A stretch of 64,000 nucleotides of DNA from positions 1,860,001 to 1,924,000 of the forward strand of contig JAGVVL010000017.1 in assembly GCA_018287875.1 (NCBI GenBank). Reading direction: 5' to 3'. A program made the position numbers and the translations under genes. Source of the stretch: Nigrospora sphaerica. Lineage: Eukaryota; Ascomycota; Sordariomycetes; Amphisphaeriales; Apiosporaceae. This document shows, piece by piece, positions 39,621-51,261 of this stretch (the first letter of the stretch is position 1; each line of letters begins with the position of its first letter). The notes below the pieces were generated by a model, which saw nothing but the letters and a program-made list of their open reading frames with translations, did not search any database and was not told where the DNA came from.

Positions 39621-40117
39621 GGTGGGCGGCGGGTAGAGAAGGCTTCAAGCTGGTGGTATCGCCGGGACAGACGTGGACTTGAGCCGGGTCGCGTTGTTCG
39701 GCCAGATGAGCGAGGCGCTGTCACATTGGCCGGGCGTTTCCTCTGCACGCTGAAACGCGCCCTCGGTGATGGTGGGTGTGTGGCAGCGAGAGGACATGCG
39801 CTCTCCCATCACCAACAGTCAACGAAAACTAATCGCCAAATTCCGAACGAAGGATACGACTTGGCAAGCACAAGGGCCGAAGGTGGAAGTGCATGAGGTC
39901 ACCCACTCGCCCACGTCCCTGTGGTCCAAGCTTCAGCCAGCGCCAGGCCCCGCTAGAAGCTCGCCGGGCCAATCATGTTCAAAGCATTTCCGAAGGTCCC
40001 CAAGCCCGCGAGGCGATTTCGACGACCGTCTTTCCCTCCGAAAGGCTTCAATTGCCCTGCCATTGACCTCCCTCCCCACTCTCCCTCAGCTCCGTCGAGC
40101 GACGACCACTCCGAAAG
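39621..40117. promoter_or_regulatory. Shared divergent promoter, dynactin p27 / complex I 51 kDa
   Basis: 497 bp separate the two divergent start codons, so both promoters must lie here. CT-rich sequence just before 40118 resembles the leader of a strongly expressed fungal gene. I see no unambiguous TATA box. Confidence 0.5.
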
Positions 40118-41763
40118 ATGCTGTCCAGGACCACGGCCCCCTCGGCAGCCTCGGCCAAGGCCTTGTCGCGTGTTGCCTTGCCCTCGTGCAGCCGCCTGCC
40201 CCAGTCCTCACCCGCCTCGATCCCGACGCAACGATCTCAGGCCCGAGCCTTCGCGACCGTCCAGGATGGCGCCCCGAAACGGACCTACGGCGGCCTGAAG
40301 GACCAGGACCGTATATTCCAGAACCTGTACGGCCGTTTCCCGCCCGACCTCAAGTCGGCCAAGAAGATGGGCGACTGGCACAAGACCAAGGAGATCCTCC
40401 TGAAGGGCCACGAATGGATCATCAGCGAGGTCAAGGCCTCGGGCCTACGCGGCCGTGGAGGAGCTGGCTTTCCTTCCGGCCTCAAATGGGTATGTACACC
40501 GCCACCTGCCGCCGCCTGATGGGCACCCGTCTGACGCGCCCGGTCTGGCCCGTAGTCCTTCATGAACTTCAAGGACTGGGATAAGGACACGAAGCCCCGG
40601 TATCTCGTCGTCAATGCCGACGAGGGCGAGCCGGGTACCTGCAAGGATCGCGAGATCATGCGCAAGGACCCCCACAAGCTTCTCGAGGGCTGCCTTGTCG
40701 CCGGCCGCGCCATGAACGCCACCGCCGCCTACATCTACATCCGGGGCGAGTTCATCCAGGAGGCTGCCGTCCTGCAGCACGCCATTAACGAAGCCTACGC
40801 CGACGGCCTGATTGGAAAGAACGCTTGCAACTCGGGCTACGACTTCGACATCTACCTGCACCGCGGTGCCGGTGCCTACGTCTGTGGTGAGGAGACCTCG
40901 CTTATCGAGTCGCTCGAGGGCAAGCCTGGCAAGCCCCGTCTCAAGCCCCCGTTCCCCGCCGCTGTCGGTGTCTTCGGCTGCCCCTCTACCGTTGCCAACG
41001 TCGAGACCATCGCCGTGGCCCCCACCATCTGCAGACGCGGTGGTGACTGGTTCGCCGGCTTCGGCCGTGAGCGCAACCAGGGCACCAAGCTGTTCTGTAT
41101 CTCGGGCCACGTCAACAACCCCGTCACCGTCGAGGAGGAGATGAGCATTCCCCTCCGCGAGCTCATCGAGAAGCACTGTGGCGGTGTCCGTGGCGGCTGG
41201 GACAACCTGCTGGCCGTCATCCCCGGTGGTTCCTCGACCCCTATCTTGCCCAAGCACATTTGCGACGACCAGCTGATGGACTTTGACGGTCTCAAGGACA
41301 GCCAGTCTGGTTTGGGTACCGCTGCCGTCATTGTCATGGACAAGAGCACCGATGTCGTGCGCGCCATCTCCCGGTTAAGTCACTTCTACCGTCACGAGTC
41401 TTGCGGACAGTGCACACCTTGCCGTGAGGGAAGCAAGTGGACTGAGCAGATCATGAGTCGATTCGAGAAGGGCCAGGGTCGTGAGCGCGAGATTGACATG
41501 CTCCAAGAGCTCACGAAGCAAGTTGAAGGCCACACCATCTGCGGTAAGTTGACCACATGCCCGTTGAACCAACACCCACTAACTGTACCGCAGCTCTCGG
41601 CGAAGCCTTCGCATGGCCCATCCAGGGCCTCATCCGCCACTTCCGGCCCGAGCTGGAGGCGAGAATGCGGAAGTTCGCGGCGGAGACCGGGGGTGAGGCG
41701 CTGGGTGGTGGCTGGGAGCACGACGCACGGGCTAAAGGCAAACTCGTTGCCCCTGGCCAGTGA
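40118..41763 (+). CDS. nuo-51: NADH:ubiquinone oxidoreductase 51 kDa subunit (NDUFV1 homologue, complex I)
   Basis: Exons 40118-40489, 40556-41543 and 41594-41763 encode 509 residues. Introns of 66 and 50 nt have donors GTATGT and GTAAGT. The N-terminus is Ser/Ala/Arg-rich with few acids, as a mitochondrial presequence should be, and is followed by the conserved [12 protein letters not shown]. The FMN-binding glycine loop [13 protein letters not shown] spans residues 112-124. [19 protein letters not shown] lies near residue 228. The 4Fe-4S (N3) ligands are SCGQCTPC (cysteines 407, 410 and 413) and Cys453 just before the last intron. The protein is the electron entry point of complex I on the matrix arm: it oxidises NADH with FMN and passes electrons to the iron-sulphur chain. 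All key motifs are intact. Confidence 0.96.
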
Positions 41764-43203
41764 GTGGGCGGTCCTGTGCTTCGAAGGAGGAGCGGATAAA
41801 ATGCAAACTTTTGCCCGGCGTCCCGTTAACTTTGTACATACTACCAACACGTCTCCTCTGATCATCCGCTTCCGAAGCTTGCCATGAGACTAGCAGCTTT
41901 GGAGAAATGACTGGGCGTATTCCTAATGCCGTGGTAGTAGCAATGGTTTCTTGTTATCATTTATAGTGTCATTCGTCACGAACGAGGCATCACCAGACAG
42001 GGAGACCGCAAGAGCACTGGATTGAATGCCCTCGCACCATTGCATCATGCCACATCCCCAAGCTGCTTCTGAACATGGTGTTGTCGAAGGGTAATTAATT
42101 AATAGTTCAAGATGGTAAGTACTTGCATGTGGATGTTCGTGGATGAATGGGTAAAGAATCACACCTATTTCCTGTTGCCCTCCCGTGCCGACTCAGGGGG
42201 CCCGGGAATGACATTCGCCCGACCGGACGCACCTGTGTTTTGTTGCCACCACTCTCGAAGATGGCATATAATCGTATGTGGTTTACTAGGTGGGAAGTCC
42301 AGCAAGACAAACGAATTGCGAGAGGATTGGCAACTGAAGACCTGCCTCCTGGTGCATGTATCATGACGCGGCCGGTTTGACTCGGAATCCGGTCTGTGGC
42401 GATTTGTCCTGGCGACCTGTCACAGTATTCGCGCAAGGGCGGTATACACGAATCACGAAGTCCAGCCGGTGTCTCCCCACCTCCCTGCGTGTTTCTTTCG
42501 GTACCCATACATCGCACGTTCCAGGACGAACACGAAAAGCGTTATCCTGAAACGGCCAAAAACCACGGGCTTTCTTAATGGTTTTGATCGATCCATTCGT
42601 CCAATGTCTAACCCCGAGTCTCGCCCCGGCCAGCGCCGCGCTTCCAGGTCGTCGTTGCAGGACGGCGGACCCTGCGAGAACGCGAGCAGCGGCTGTATCA
42701 TCACGCGGTCAACCACACGGGCCCAAACTGGGGACCCATGCCGATGACAAGGCCGTACCACGGCACGTCGGCCTGGACGTTGAAGGCTGGCGAGCACCTG
42801 TGACGGAATGGGTCGGCGGCCAGTCCGTCGGCAACTCCAAGGGGGAGCGGGAATGCGAGCTGTGGGCTTTCTTTTCAACACCTCGCAACTCGCCAGGTGC
42901 TGGGCAAGAGGTCCTTGCCGAGCCCTGTTTGGCCTTCGAAGCTGGCCACGGCGTGGCAACGCCCCGCCCGGCAGCTTTCGAGTGATGTTCCTTCAAGAGG
43001 TATGCACGGTGACAACGGCCACTCCCGCAGGCCTAGCGTATATTCGGGGCCCGCGGGTCGTCAGCGCTGGTCTCCCCCTCTGCATTCATTCACCCCTTTT
43101 TGTGGGTGACAGCCTCCCACTCTTCTTCGGCCCAGCCTCTGAAGCGGCTGCACATGGAGCCGAAATCTGCGGATTCATCGTCCTCCGAGGGCAGCCGAGA
43201 GTA
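41764..43203. other. Intergenic stretch
   Basis: 1.4 kb between the 3' ends of two convergent genes. A 289-codon plus-strand frame (42808-43677) runs antisense into the hydrolase gene and has no known domain; I treat it as chance. No RNA gene seen. Confidence 0.5.
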
Positions 43204-44506
43204 TTACCTTGTGACTTGGTTCTCCAGCCATGCACCGATGGCTCTCTGCGCCGCCGCGGGCAAAGTAAAGGTACGTGTGTCCGGTCCGACGTCCTGGGTC
43301 TGAAAGTACCCTCGGACGGAGCGGTCGTAGCTCTTGAGGGTCTGCGAGTCCGACTCTGCACGAAGCGGTCTAAAACGAAAAGCCCGTTGCAAGTGGTCTG
43401 CCAAATCATTCGCCTGGTATTTGAACTGGTAGTGATGCGTGGGGGTATCCGGTACCGTCCTTCTCAGTGGACAGGAGTGCAACAGCAAGCATTGGGGAAA
43501 ATGCAGATCGGAATCCGAGGGTGGCCACCTTATCGCTGTCTTCCTGGGGGCCGCTTCTCCGGCAGGCTGTATGAAGTCCCAGTATTCGTTTTCGTTCCAG
43601 AATTCTTCCCGCTGCTTGGGATTCAAGCTGTACCACGTCGTATCGACGGATGTGTGGAAGTCGGGCGCGGCCTGTAGGCCCGGCGTATGCAGGAACAGGC
43701 AGGGGCTGGCAAAGGGATCGAACAAGCTGGCGGGCTTGTCGAAGAGGGCCTCGGTGTGCAGGGCGATCTCCTGGAAGACGGGGTCGTTGGCCGGGTCCTG
43801 AGGATCGTAGGGATTCGCAAGGACGGGGTGGTCGCGCAGAAGCATGGTCCAGTTGTAGATGCCATTGTAGGCCGCGAAGCCACAGACGGCCATGGGCCTG
43901 CTTGGCTTGGTTTCGGTCATGGCCAGCGATGCGGCCAGCGGGGCACCGAGATAGGAGCCAAGCACGTAGACGTCGCGCTTCTCCGACGCGGGCGGCGCGA
44001 GGTTCTGGACTAGCCAGTCGTACGCTCGTACCACATCGGTGAACGGCGTCGGCCAGTGCAAGAGAGGCGCGATCGGCCTGTAATCCCCAGTGGCGCCGTC
44101 CGTGTCCGGAGAAAGTGGCTCGGGCTCCCGAAAGGGATGGAAACCAGCCCATCGGTAGTTGACGACGGCCGTCGCGTAGTTGTGGCAGAACGGCGGCAGT
44201 GGCGCTACGGCGTCATCCTGCTCGCTCCCGTAGGGTGGCAGGTAAATAACCAGAGGCGCGGAAGAAGCGAGCTTGGTGAGGTTGTGCAGACTGCGAGCAA
44301 GCGTCAGCGTCCGATGACCCTGAAATGCATCAAGACGGCAACTCCTATGAAAGGGAGACCTACTCAACGCTGATATCGCCCGAAATGCCGTTCTTGAGGC
44401 TGACTCGCTCCACACTACTTGTGAAGCTGCTGAAGGTGCGCCAGCCTCGTCGGCGTGTTTGCAGGCAGACTCTGGCGATGGCCACTGGGCGCCACCACCC
44501 GCGCAT
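43204..44506 (-). CDS. Alpha/beta-hydrolase-like protein, probably mitochondrial
   Basis: Two exons, 44506-44364 and 44290-43204, encode about 409 residues. The 73-nt intron has donor GTAGGT, branch GCTGAC and acceptor GCAG, and joins ISVD to LHNLTKLAS in frame. The first exon, MRGWWRPVAIARVCLQTRRR, is basic and hydrophobic, as a mitochondrial presequence or membrane anchor would be. The core resembles an alpha/beta-hydrolase: strand APLVIYLPPYG, YATAVVNYRWAG, the helix region FTDVVRAYDWLV, and the putative nucleophile elbow VYVLGSYLGA with Ser160. That elbow reads G-S-Y-L-G and lacks a classical G-x-S-x-G, so catalysis is uncertain. I recognise the fold, not the substrate. It is divergent from the potassium-channel gene. 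Confidence 0.72.
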
Positions 44507-45859
44507 CTTCTCGAAGCGCCCTCAGAGCGCGCTTTCCTACTCCAGCGGTATGTCCTTGTTATACGAAACTATTGCGGCAAGTTCTCGATTCTGCAGTATA
44601 GGAAAGAGGCCTTGATCGACGATGATATGCAACATCGCACGACACGGTTGATTGGTGGTCCAATGGAAGCTTCTACCATATGTAGATTCATACACAGGTA
44701 CTTACCTGCCTGTTGTGCACTAAAAAAAAGTATTAGAGGCGACTGAAGCCCGTCATTGGCCAATGAGGTAGCAATGGGGGAAATGCGCATGGGCAAAAGC
44801 GGTGGTGGGGTTCTAGATCTGGAATCCTGGAGCTCTACCACTAAGACACCTGAATTGAATTGGCATGTTTGCGCCCACAAACGGCTCGTGGGCTTTGGGA
44901 GGTCATCTACGGCCCTACAACTGGCAGTATGGGAACCACCGACCGAGACTGGAGGTACTGCCCAGGTGATATTCAGGAACACAGCAGCAAGGGACGAGAT
45001 GGTCATCATCCCTGAGCCACATTGGGACGACGAGTTCTCGGATGCCGACAGGACCTAAACCTCGGGGCTGCCGACGCTTTGGGTCGTCACGCGCCCACGG
45101 GAAGACAAATCGGCGGAGCGTGCTCACCAGGTGTATATAAGCTTATCCAGAACGAGAGTCGCTTAAGGAGGCACCCGCTTTCACGGTCGTAGCCCGCCGA
45201 CTCATGAGAGACTCGTTCCTCGGGAGGTGCCAGGCAGGTCCCCAATCCAAGGCTTGCTAGTTAGATGCAGGATACGTTCTAATTTTCTCGGCTCGAGTGC
45301 TGGCGTGCGTTGCGGGGGTTTCGAAAACGGCAACGGTCGCCTGGGAGGCGGCACATGCCCCGCTACCGAGCCAATCAAGTGTCGTAATCTTTGCATCTCT
45401 TCCTCACCAGATGACACCCCCGGACCAACCATCGCTTGTTGCTCTATCGCTTCATCGAGCAAAGTACCGATGGCTCAGTCCCGTGAGGGCCTGGTAAAAA
45501 CGTCATTGCATCCAAGATGGCATTTCCCTCACTGGCTCGGCCTGTGTGCCTGCCTGGAACCGACTCCCTAAGCACCCATCCCTGCGTCGATCGACGCATA
45601 AAGCGCTTATATCGTGCTTCCCACTCTTGTTGTTACGCTGTCCAACTTCTCGCTAAGTACATAAGGTAAACACTTACGCCGCTATGAAGTACAAAGGGCC
45701 TTGCCTTCATGCCGCTTAGGGATATTCCGTACGATCGACATAGGCAGGGGAAAGGGCAGCTCCTACGTCCCAACCTCGCCTCCTGATGTCTCCCTGCCGA
45801 CCAGCAAGGCGATTTCCAGTTTCACAACGCTCCCCAGGGTAAACGGTGAGCTTTCGGCC
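44507..45859. promoter_or_regulatory. Divergent intergenic region, hydrolase-like / TOK channel
   Basis: 1.35 kb between divergent starts. It includes a TATATAA box at about 45134-45140 on the plus strand, more than 700 bp from the channel start, so its target is unclear. A minus-strand frame without ATG (45462-45202) gives a plausible-looking but unrecognised peptide. At about 44796-44855 the minus strand resembles a tRNA D-arm (TCTTAGTGGTAG) but does not fold as a tRNA. Confidence 0.4.
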
Positions 45860-48223
45860 ATGAACGACGCGGCGGAGCTCAACGACAACATCAGCGGCCA
45901 CGCCCAGGCCGTCGATAGGTCCGCAACCGACGGGAACGTGCATGGCCGCTACCTCGGGGCCGATGCGAGCCATCTGGACCCAAGTTAAGTTGCCGCCGCG
46001 AGCACCGGCCGCGCCGCGCCGCAAAAACGCTAACACCCGGACAGTCGGTGGTGGTTCGCATCGTCGGCGTTTCCCATGATCGCCGGCACGCTCGGCCCCG
46101 TCGCCTCGGCCTTTTCGACCTGCGCCCTGGTCCAGAAGTGGAGGCGCCATATTCCGCCGGGCAAGGCCGTGACCCAGGCGGACCTCATCGATGACCCCGT
46201 CTGGCTGACCGTCATCAACGCCATCCAGCTCGCCATCGCCGTGATATCCAATGTCTTCCTGCTGCTGAATATGACGAGGCGGGTGCGGTTCTCCGTGGCC
46301 CAGCCCATCACCATCGTGGGCTGGTATCTCTCCGCCGTGCTCCTCTTCGGACTGACGGCCACGGCGAGCGGGCCGCTGGTCAAGGAGCCTCAAATAGAAT
46401 ATGTCTGGTCCGGCGCTTTCTACTACGGCATCTTTGCCGCCATTCTGTACTTCATCGTGGCGTCGCTGATGGTGGTCACCGTCTGGGGCGCGCAGACTGG
46501 CCACTACGACAAGGACTTCAAGTTGTCGACCAGCCAGCGGACCCTGATGCTCCAGACCATCTTATTCTTGATGTACCTTTTGCTCGGCGCCCTTGTCTTC
46601 TGCAAGATTGAGACATGGGACTACCTCGACGCCGTCTATTGGGCCGACGTGACACTTTTCACCGTCGGCTACGGCGACCTCTCGCCACAAACTGTGCTGG
46701 GACGGGCCCTGCTTATCCCGTATGCCCTGGTGGGCGTCATCAGCCTCGGTCTGGTCATCGGTTCCATTCGTAGCCTGATGCTCGACCGGGGGAAGCGCCG
46801 CCTGGACGCCCGCATGCTCGAGAAAGAGAGGCGGCAGCTCATTCGCCAGATGCGACGGAAGGGGAAGGAAGGGGTGCTGCAGCCCGTTGAATCGCACCAC
46901 CATGGGATTTCGGAGACAGAGCACGAGGAGCCATGGCCGCTCGCCGAGCTCCAGCGACGTCAAAAGGAATTTATGTTGATGCGAAAGATCCAGGAGAGAG
47001 CATCCACCCGGAAACGATGGACCGAGCTGGGGCTTTCCTTTTCTACTTGGCTGGTTCTCTGGCTCGTCGGTGCGAAGATCTTCCAGGAATGTGAAGAGCC
47101 CTACCAACACTGGAGCTACTTTGACGCCTTTTACTTTTGTTTTACCGGGTTGACTACCATTGGGTACGGCGACATCACTCCGGTGTCCTACGCGGGCAAG
47201 GCTTTCTTCGTCTTTTGGTCCTTGCTGGCGCTGCCCACCATGACGGTTCTCATCTCGAATGCTGGAGATACCGTCGTTAGGTGGGTGCGCGATGGTACGC
47301 TCCGACTCGGCAACATCACGATTCTTCCGGGGGAGGGTGGTATCCGGAATGAATTCAGCTCCCTTATGAAAAGGCTATCCATGGGGGAGGCCCCCAAGGA
47401 AGAAAATATCGAGGAGAGGCCGCCTGGTTTTCTCGGCGCCGTACGAAGTGCCGAAACGGAGAGCGATGACTTGAACGACAGCGACGAAACAGACCCCGGG
47501 GAGGCCGGCGCCACCACCGACGGCCGTGCTGCTGCTGCCTCGCCCTCGGAACGGACCGAAACCGAAGAAGCCTCGGGCCCCGAAGCCAATCACTCTTCGG
47601 AGCCGCCACTCCCCCGAGGCGGCCCGGCTGTCACACCCACCACCGACGCCTCGCCGAAGACCATCGCATTTCAGGACTCTCCCAGGACGTCCAAGCACGG
47701 GGAAAAACCCCCTCGGCTGGGCCACGCCGTCTCCTTCGCCCGGGACGACCTCCCGACGCAGCTCCCCCAGTCCCGCGCCGAGTACCACCTCGTACTGATT
47801 GAGGAGATCGCCCGCGTCACCCAGCACCTGCAGCATAAGCCGCCCCGGCGCTACACGTTCCGCGAGTGGGCTTGGTACCTCCGCCTCACCGGCGAGGACG
47901 AGAGCCGGCCCGAGACGCACCAACAGGCCACCCAGAAGCCGAAGAAGCCGCATCGCCAGCACCAAGCAGGCCATGCAGAGGAAGACGACAACGGGACGAA
48001 ATGGAGCTGGGTCGGACACAAGAGCCCACTCATGGATACGCGTGAGGAGGCCGAGTGGATTCTTGACCGACTCCAGCAAAAGCTCCGCGAGGAGTTGCAG
48101 GCCGTTGTCAAAGAGACCAAGGGCGAGGATCAAGCTGAAAATGTAAGAAATGAACAGCATGGCCACGACGACGGGGAGGGTAAGAAGGAATCGGCGTTGC
48201 CGGTAGTTAGCGCACTTTCATGA
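45860..48223 (+). CDS. TOK-type outward-rectifying potassium channel
   Basis: The main exon (46045-48223) encodes a fungal TOK channel with eight predicted membrane spans and two pore loops. Numbering from the Met at 46076, the filters are TVGYGD (about 197-202) and TIGYGD (about 361-366). The layout of six spans including the first pore, then two spans around the second pore, is the TOK signature. It begins with the conserved RWWFASSAFPMIAGTLGP block. A long charged cytoplasmic tail of about 300 residues follows. The likely first exon is 45860-45983 (MNDAAELND ending HLDP). The only obvious donor GTTAAG and acceptor ACAG leave the junction one base out of phase (see findings), so the 5' structure is not settled. 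TOK channels release K+ at depolarised plasma-membrane potentials. Confidence 0.88.
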
Positions 48224-48525
48224 AAAGGCCGAGATGACGGATCACCACGGCCTTGCCTGTGCATAACAGTGAGGGATGATGCTCTAATTAATGTCCGCGC
48301 GTACTTGAATGGAGGTGGCTACGGCAATATGGAGTTTGATTCAAAATCAATAACATGGATTATGAGCAACAGGTGGGGGGTTCTCATTTTCGCCTTTAGA
48401 TATACGAAAAGAGTCGGCCAGCCTGATACGCACAAACACAGCTTGCAGTTGTAGCTATCGGGAAGTCACTGTTTCCCATGAATTCGGGCAAGATCTCTGA
48501 GCCGACGACAAGTCTCACCTCCAAA

Positions 48526-50113
48526 TCAGGGCACGGAAGCGTCCTCTTCGGCCTTGGCCTCAACTTCCTCTCCACAGGTAATGGCTTTTGCGAGTCGTAT
48601 TTGGTCCCAGTTCGTTTCGCGTATGTTGATGATATCGAGGGTCAACCCAACAGGACTCTTCGACTCGAGGCGGGTTTTGGAGAGAATCCAGCAGAGCCGA
48701 GGCGTGCGATTGCCCAGAAAAACCTGACTTTGTTGATCCACCAGACTGCCAGGCCGCCAACCCGAGAGTGTGCCTGAAGGAAACGGCTGCCTGTCTTCGA
48801 ACAGATCTCGAAATTGGAAATGCTGCTTCTTGCCCACTGGATCCCGACTAGAATAAGTCACTCTGGCGTAAAGTTCGAAGATTGCTTCCTGATCGTAATG
48901 GTAGCAGTGCGTCGTTTCCTGAACAAGTTCTTCAACTCTGAAGCAAACTCTCAGAACGGCGCGGGACGAAAGCCCAAGAACTGATGGTCTGTCGCGTACC
49001 TTTGCCGGGAACGGAGGCCTGGTAAAAGAGCCCAACGGTCTTGCTTGCGGCAATTCATTGTGTGGCTCAGTAGATGGGTCTCCTGCCCCGTCATTTCCAG
49101 CTGCTTCTTTGCGGCCTTGCTGCAGCTCACGATCGCCGACCAACGAATCATCCTTGGGAATGATGCTTGTGACGATGAATACGGCGTCCCAATCCACATC
49201 ATCGTCGAGAAGGTCTTTCTCAGTTATACCCTGGTCTTGACTCTGCTGGACCCCAGTGGCAGAACCTGGTGTCGATTGAACTGACGAATATTGTAAGCTG
49301 CGGTCGTACTCTTCGACAGTTCTGGAGTCATTGTCCCACGCGTTTGCCACACTCGATGGAGGGAGCTGCGGCTTGGACTCTGTGTTTACGTCATTGAAAA
49401 ATTGAAGCATGTCCTCTTCATCATCGTCGTCGATGGGATATTCATCACTGTCCACGTTAGGTTGCACAGTGGCATCCTCCTGCCAAGCATATCGCTCAGC
49501 CGAGTCAGTAAAGGCGGGCGGCGACATAAAGCTGCCGGCTCCAGGCACCTCGCCCATTCCCCAGGTTGTATACTGGCTCGATCCTGTAAGGCGAGGCGTC
49601 AAGTGGTCCATGGTCGTCTTTTGCAGAAGCTGAGGGGACGTATTCCGCCCTTCATAGATATGCGTTGTTAGTGACGGCGGGTCATCGAGCGTCTGGGGTG
49701 GAAAGGGCCCGATTGTCTGAGGCGACAGCGGGATAAGTGTATGTGAAGACGCCGGGCTGGGCGCGTAATACTTGGTAGCTGTTCCCCCCCGGTCCAACAA
49801 GGCGGGTTTGGCGATCTTGAGATTTGCAAAGGTGCTTGAGGATGATGTGCTACTAGACATACGAAGGCGCTTTGGCGTTTCATGGTCATTAGTAGATGAT
49901 CCTCTTCGTTTCAATGCGGGAGGGCGCGTATTTTCGAGTTGCCGTGCTTCGCGTTGATCGGCCAGGGTCAAGGTGGCAGTTGGCGTAGTATCAATATAGC
50001 CCTCACCGCTACATGGATTTGTTCAGTTTGAATACCACCTAACTGATTCCGCAGCAAAAAATGACTCACCTTTCAGCATCAGGAGGAGACCCGATGCGAA
50101 TACTTTGCTGCAT
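48526..50113 (-). CDS. Conserved fungal protein of unknown function, probably nuclear
   Basis: Two exons, 50113-50070 and 50008-48526, encode about 508 residues. The 61-nt intron has donor GTGAGT and acceptor TGTAG and joins SPPDAES to GEGYIDTT; its first exon holds the only in-frame ATG after an upstream stop. The N-terminal half is low in complexity, with a bipartite-like basic signal (KRRG...PKRLR, about residues 37-50) and an acidic DDDDEEDMLQFF patch. The C-terminal third is globular: VCFRVEELVQE, AIFELYARVTYSSRD, QHFQFRDLFEDRQPF, RLCWILSKTR and NWDQIRLAKAITCG. I recall this arrangement as a conserved but uncharacterised family in filamentous ascomycetes, and cannot name a function. It is convergent with the TOK gene, 302 bp away. 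Confidence 0.75.
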
Positions 50114-51261
50114 CTGTGCAGATTTGCTCTCCTCAGAAGCCACGGTATGGGGTTAATAAAGATGCTGGACAGAGCGGGTGTAGCTGGGAAAGACAACAGC
50201 AGGTGTCAAGGCCTCGTGCTCATGAGGCCTGAGCAATGGCCAACTTCAACTTGGGTATCACTACGAAGAGGGGTTGAAGATTGAGAAAGACTTGAATGGA
50301 AAATGTCCGGGGAGGCCTCGAAACAGACCGCATGCGCCTCCCCTTCTCGAGTTGTATCCCATGCCTTCAAAGTGTTTAAGTACTTTCTCATTGCAACTTC
50401 CCGTAGACACAAAGAAGGCACGGCTCAACGTCACTCTTGCCCTGTTATTGGCAGGTTGCTCCAACGAGGTAGGAACAATGTTGCCCGCCAGCACTAATTT
50501 ATCCCTTCCCAGATCCTTAGAACGAGAAGCTGTATCCCATGCATCAATTCACATAGAAATCCGGCTCGTCCCGAATGCAACTAAGCAGTCTAGACGGTCG
50601 CCTATACCTTCTAAAAGGGGCTGGCGGGCAGTCGCTTAACTGCATTCGTTGGGCATCCATATGGATGTTGCAACCGCAAGCCCACTTAATTTCCGGTTGA
50701 CGGCCGGCGATGGGGTTGCCGGTACTTTTGGGTGGTACATCGCATCTGGCCAAGCGTCTGCCATTATCGCCCCGACCTCCTCTGCTGTACCTGCCGGCGT
50801 ACAAAACAGGCTCAAATTGTTCTCTGCCACCACCATCTTCTCTGAGCCGGAAGGAAAAAGCGCGTTGTGGTTCTGCCGCCAGTCGTCGATTTTCTCTCGT
50901 TCCTTTGCCGCTTTCCTTTGGGCATCCCTGCGCCTGCTCCGCTGCCGTCAGTAGGGCCTGCCAACTACCCCGCGGTGGGCTGGCTATCTTATCAGTACGT
51001 CACGCGTGATCACACGCCCGAGGTCTGCATACACGTCCTAACTCCCTAGTGTAGCCTCTGCAGACCGACGGCGACAGACCGGCGACGGAGAGAGAAACAG
51101 ACAGACTTCCAGGGGTTTCGCCTGTTACTATCTGCAGTTTTCATTTCTAGCCCATGATTCGCTAGCGAAGCATCCCATTGTCTCTTTAGCCCTGCTACCA
51201 GCCAATTCCTTGGATCGCCACCAGTCAGATCGCTTGCCTATGCTTGTAGGGTTTCGCCGTC
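50114..51261. promoter_or_regulatory. Divergent intergenic region, unknown protein / Lsb5-like gene
   Basis: 1.15 kb between divergent starts. Short plus-strand frames of up to 121 codons (for example 50274-50639 and 50649-50954) show no known domain. CT-rich DNA before 51262 fits a leader. No RNA gene seen. Confidence 0.45.

Noticed and set aside
42808..43677. 289-codon plus-strand frame
   Set aside because: Overlaps the 3' part of the hydrolase-like gene in antisense and has no known motif.
44796..44855. tRNA-like D-arm on the minus strand
   Set aside because: It has a box A-like word (TCTTAGTGGTAG), but no acceptor pairing, no clear anticodon arm and no proper T-arm.
45202..45462. 86-codon minus-strand frame with a plausible-looking peptide
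   Set aside because: No ATG, an upstream in-frame stop, and no clear splice site linking it to another exon.
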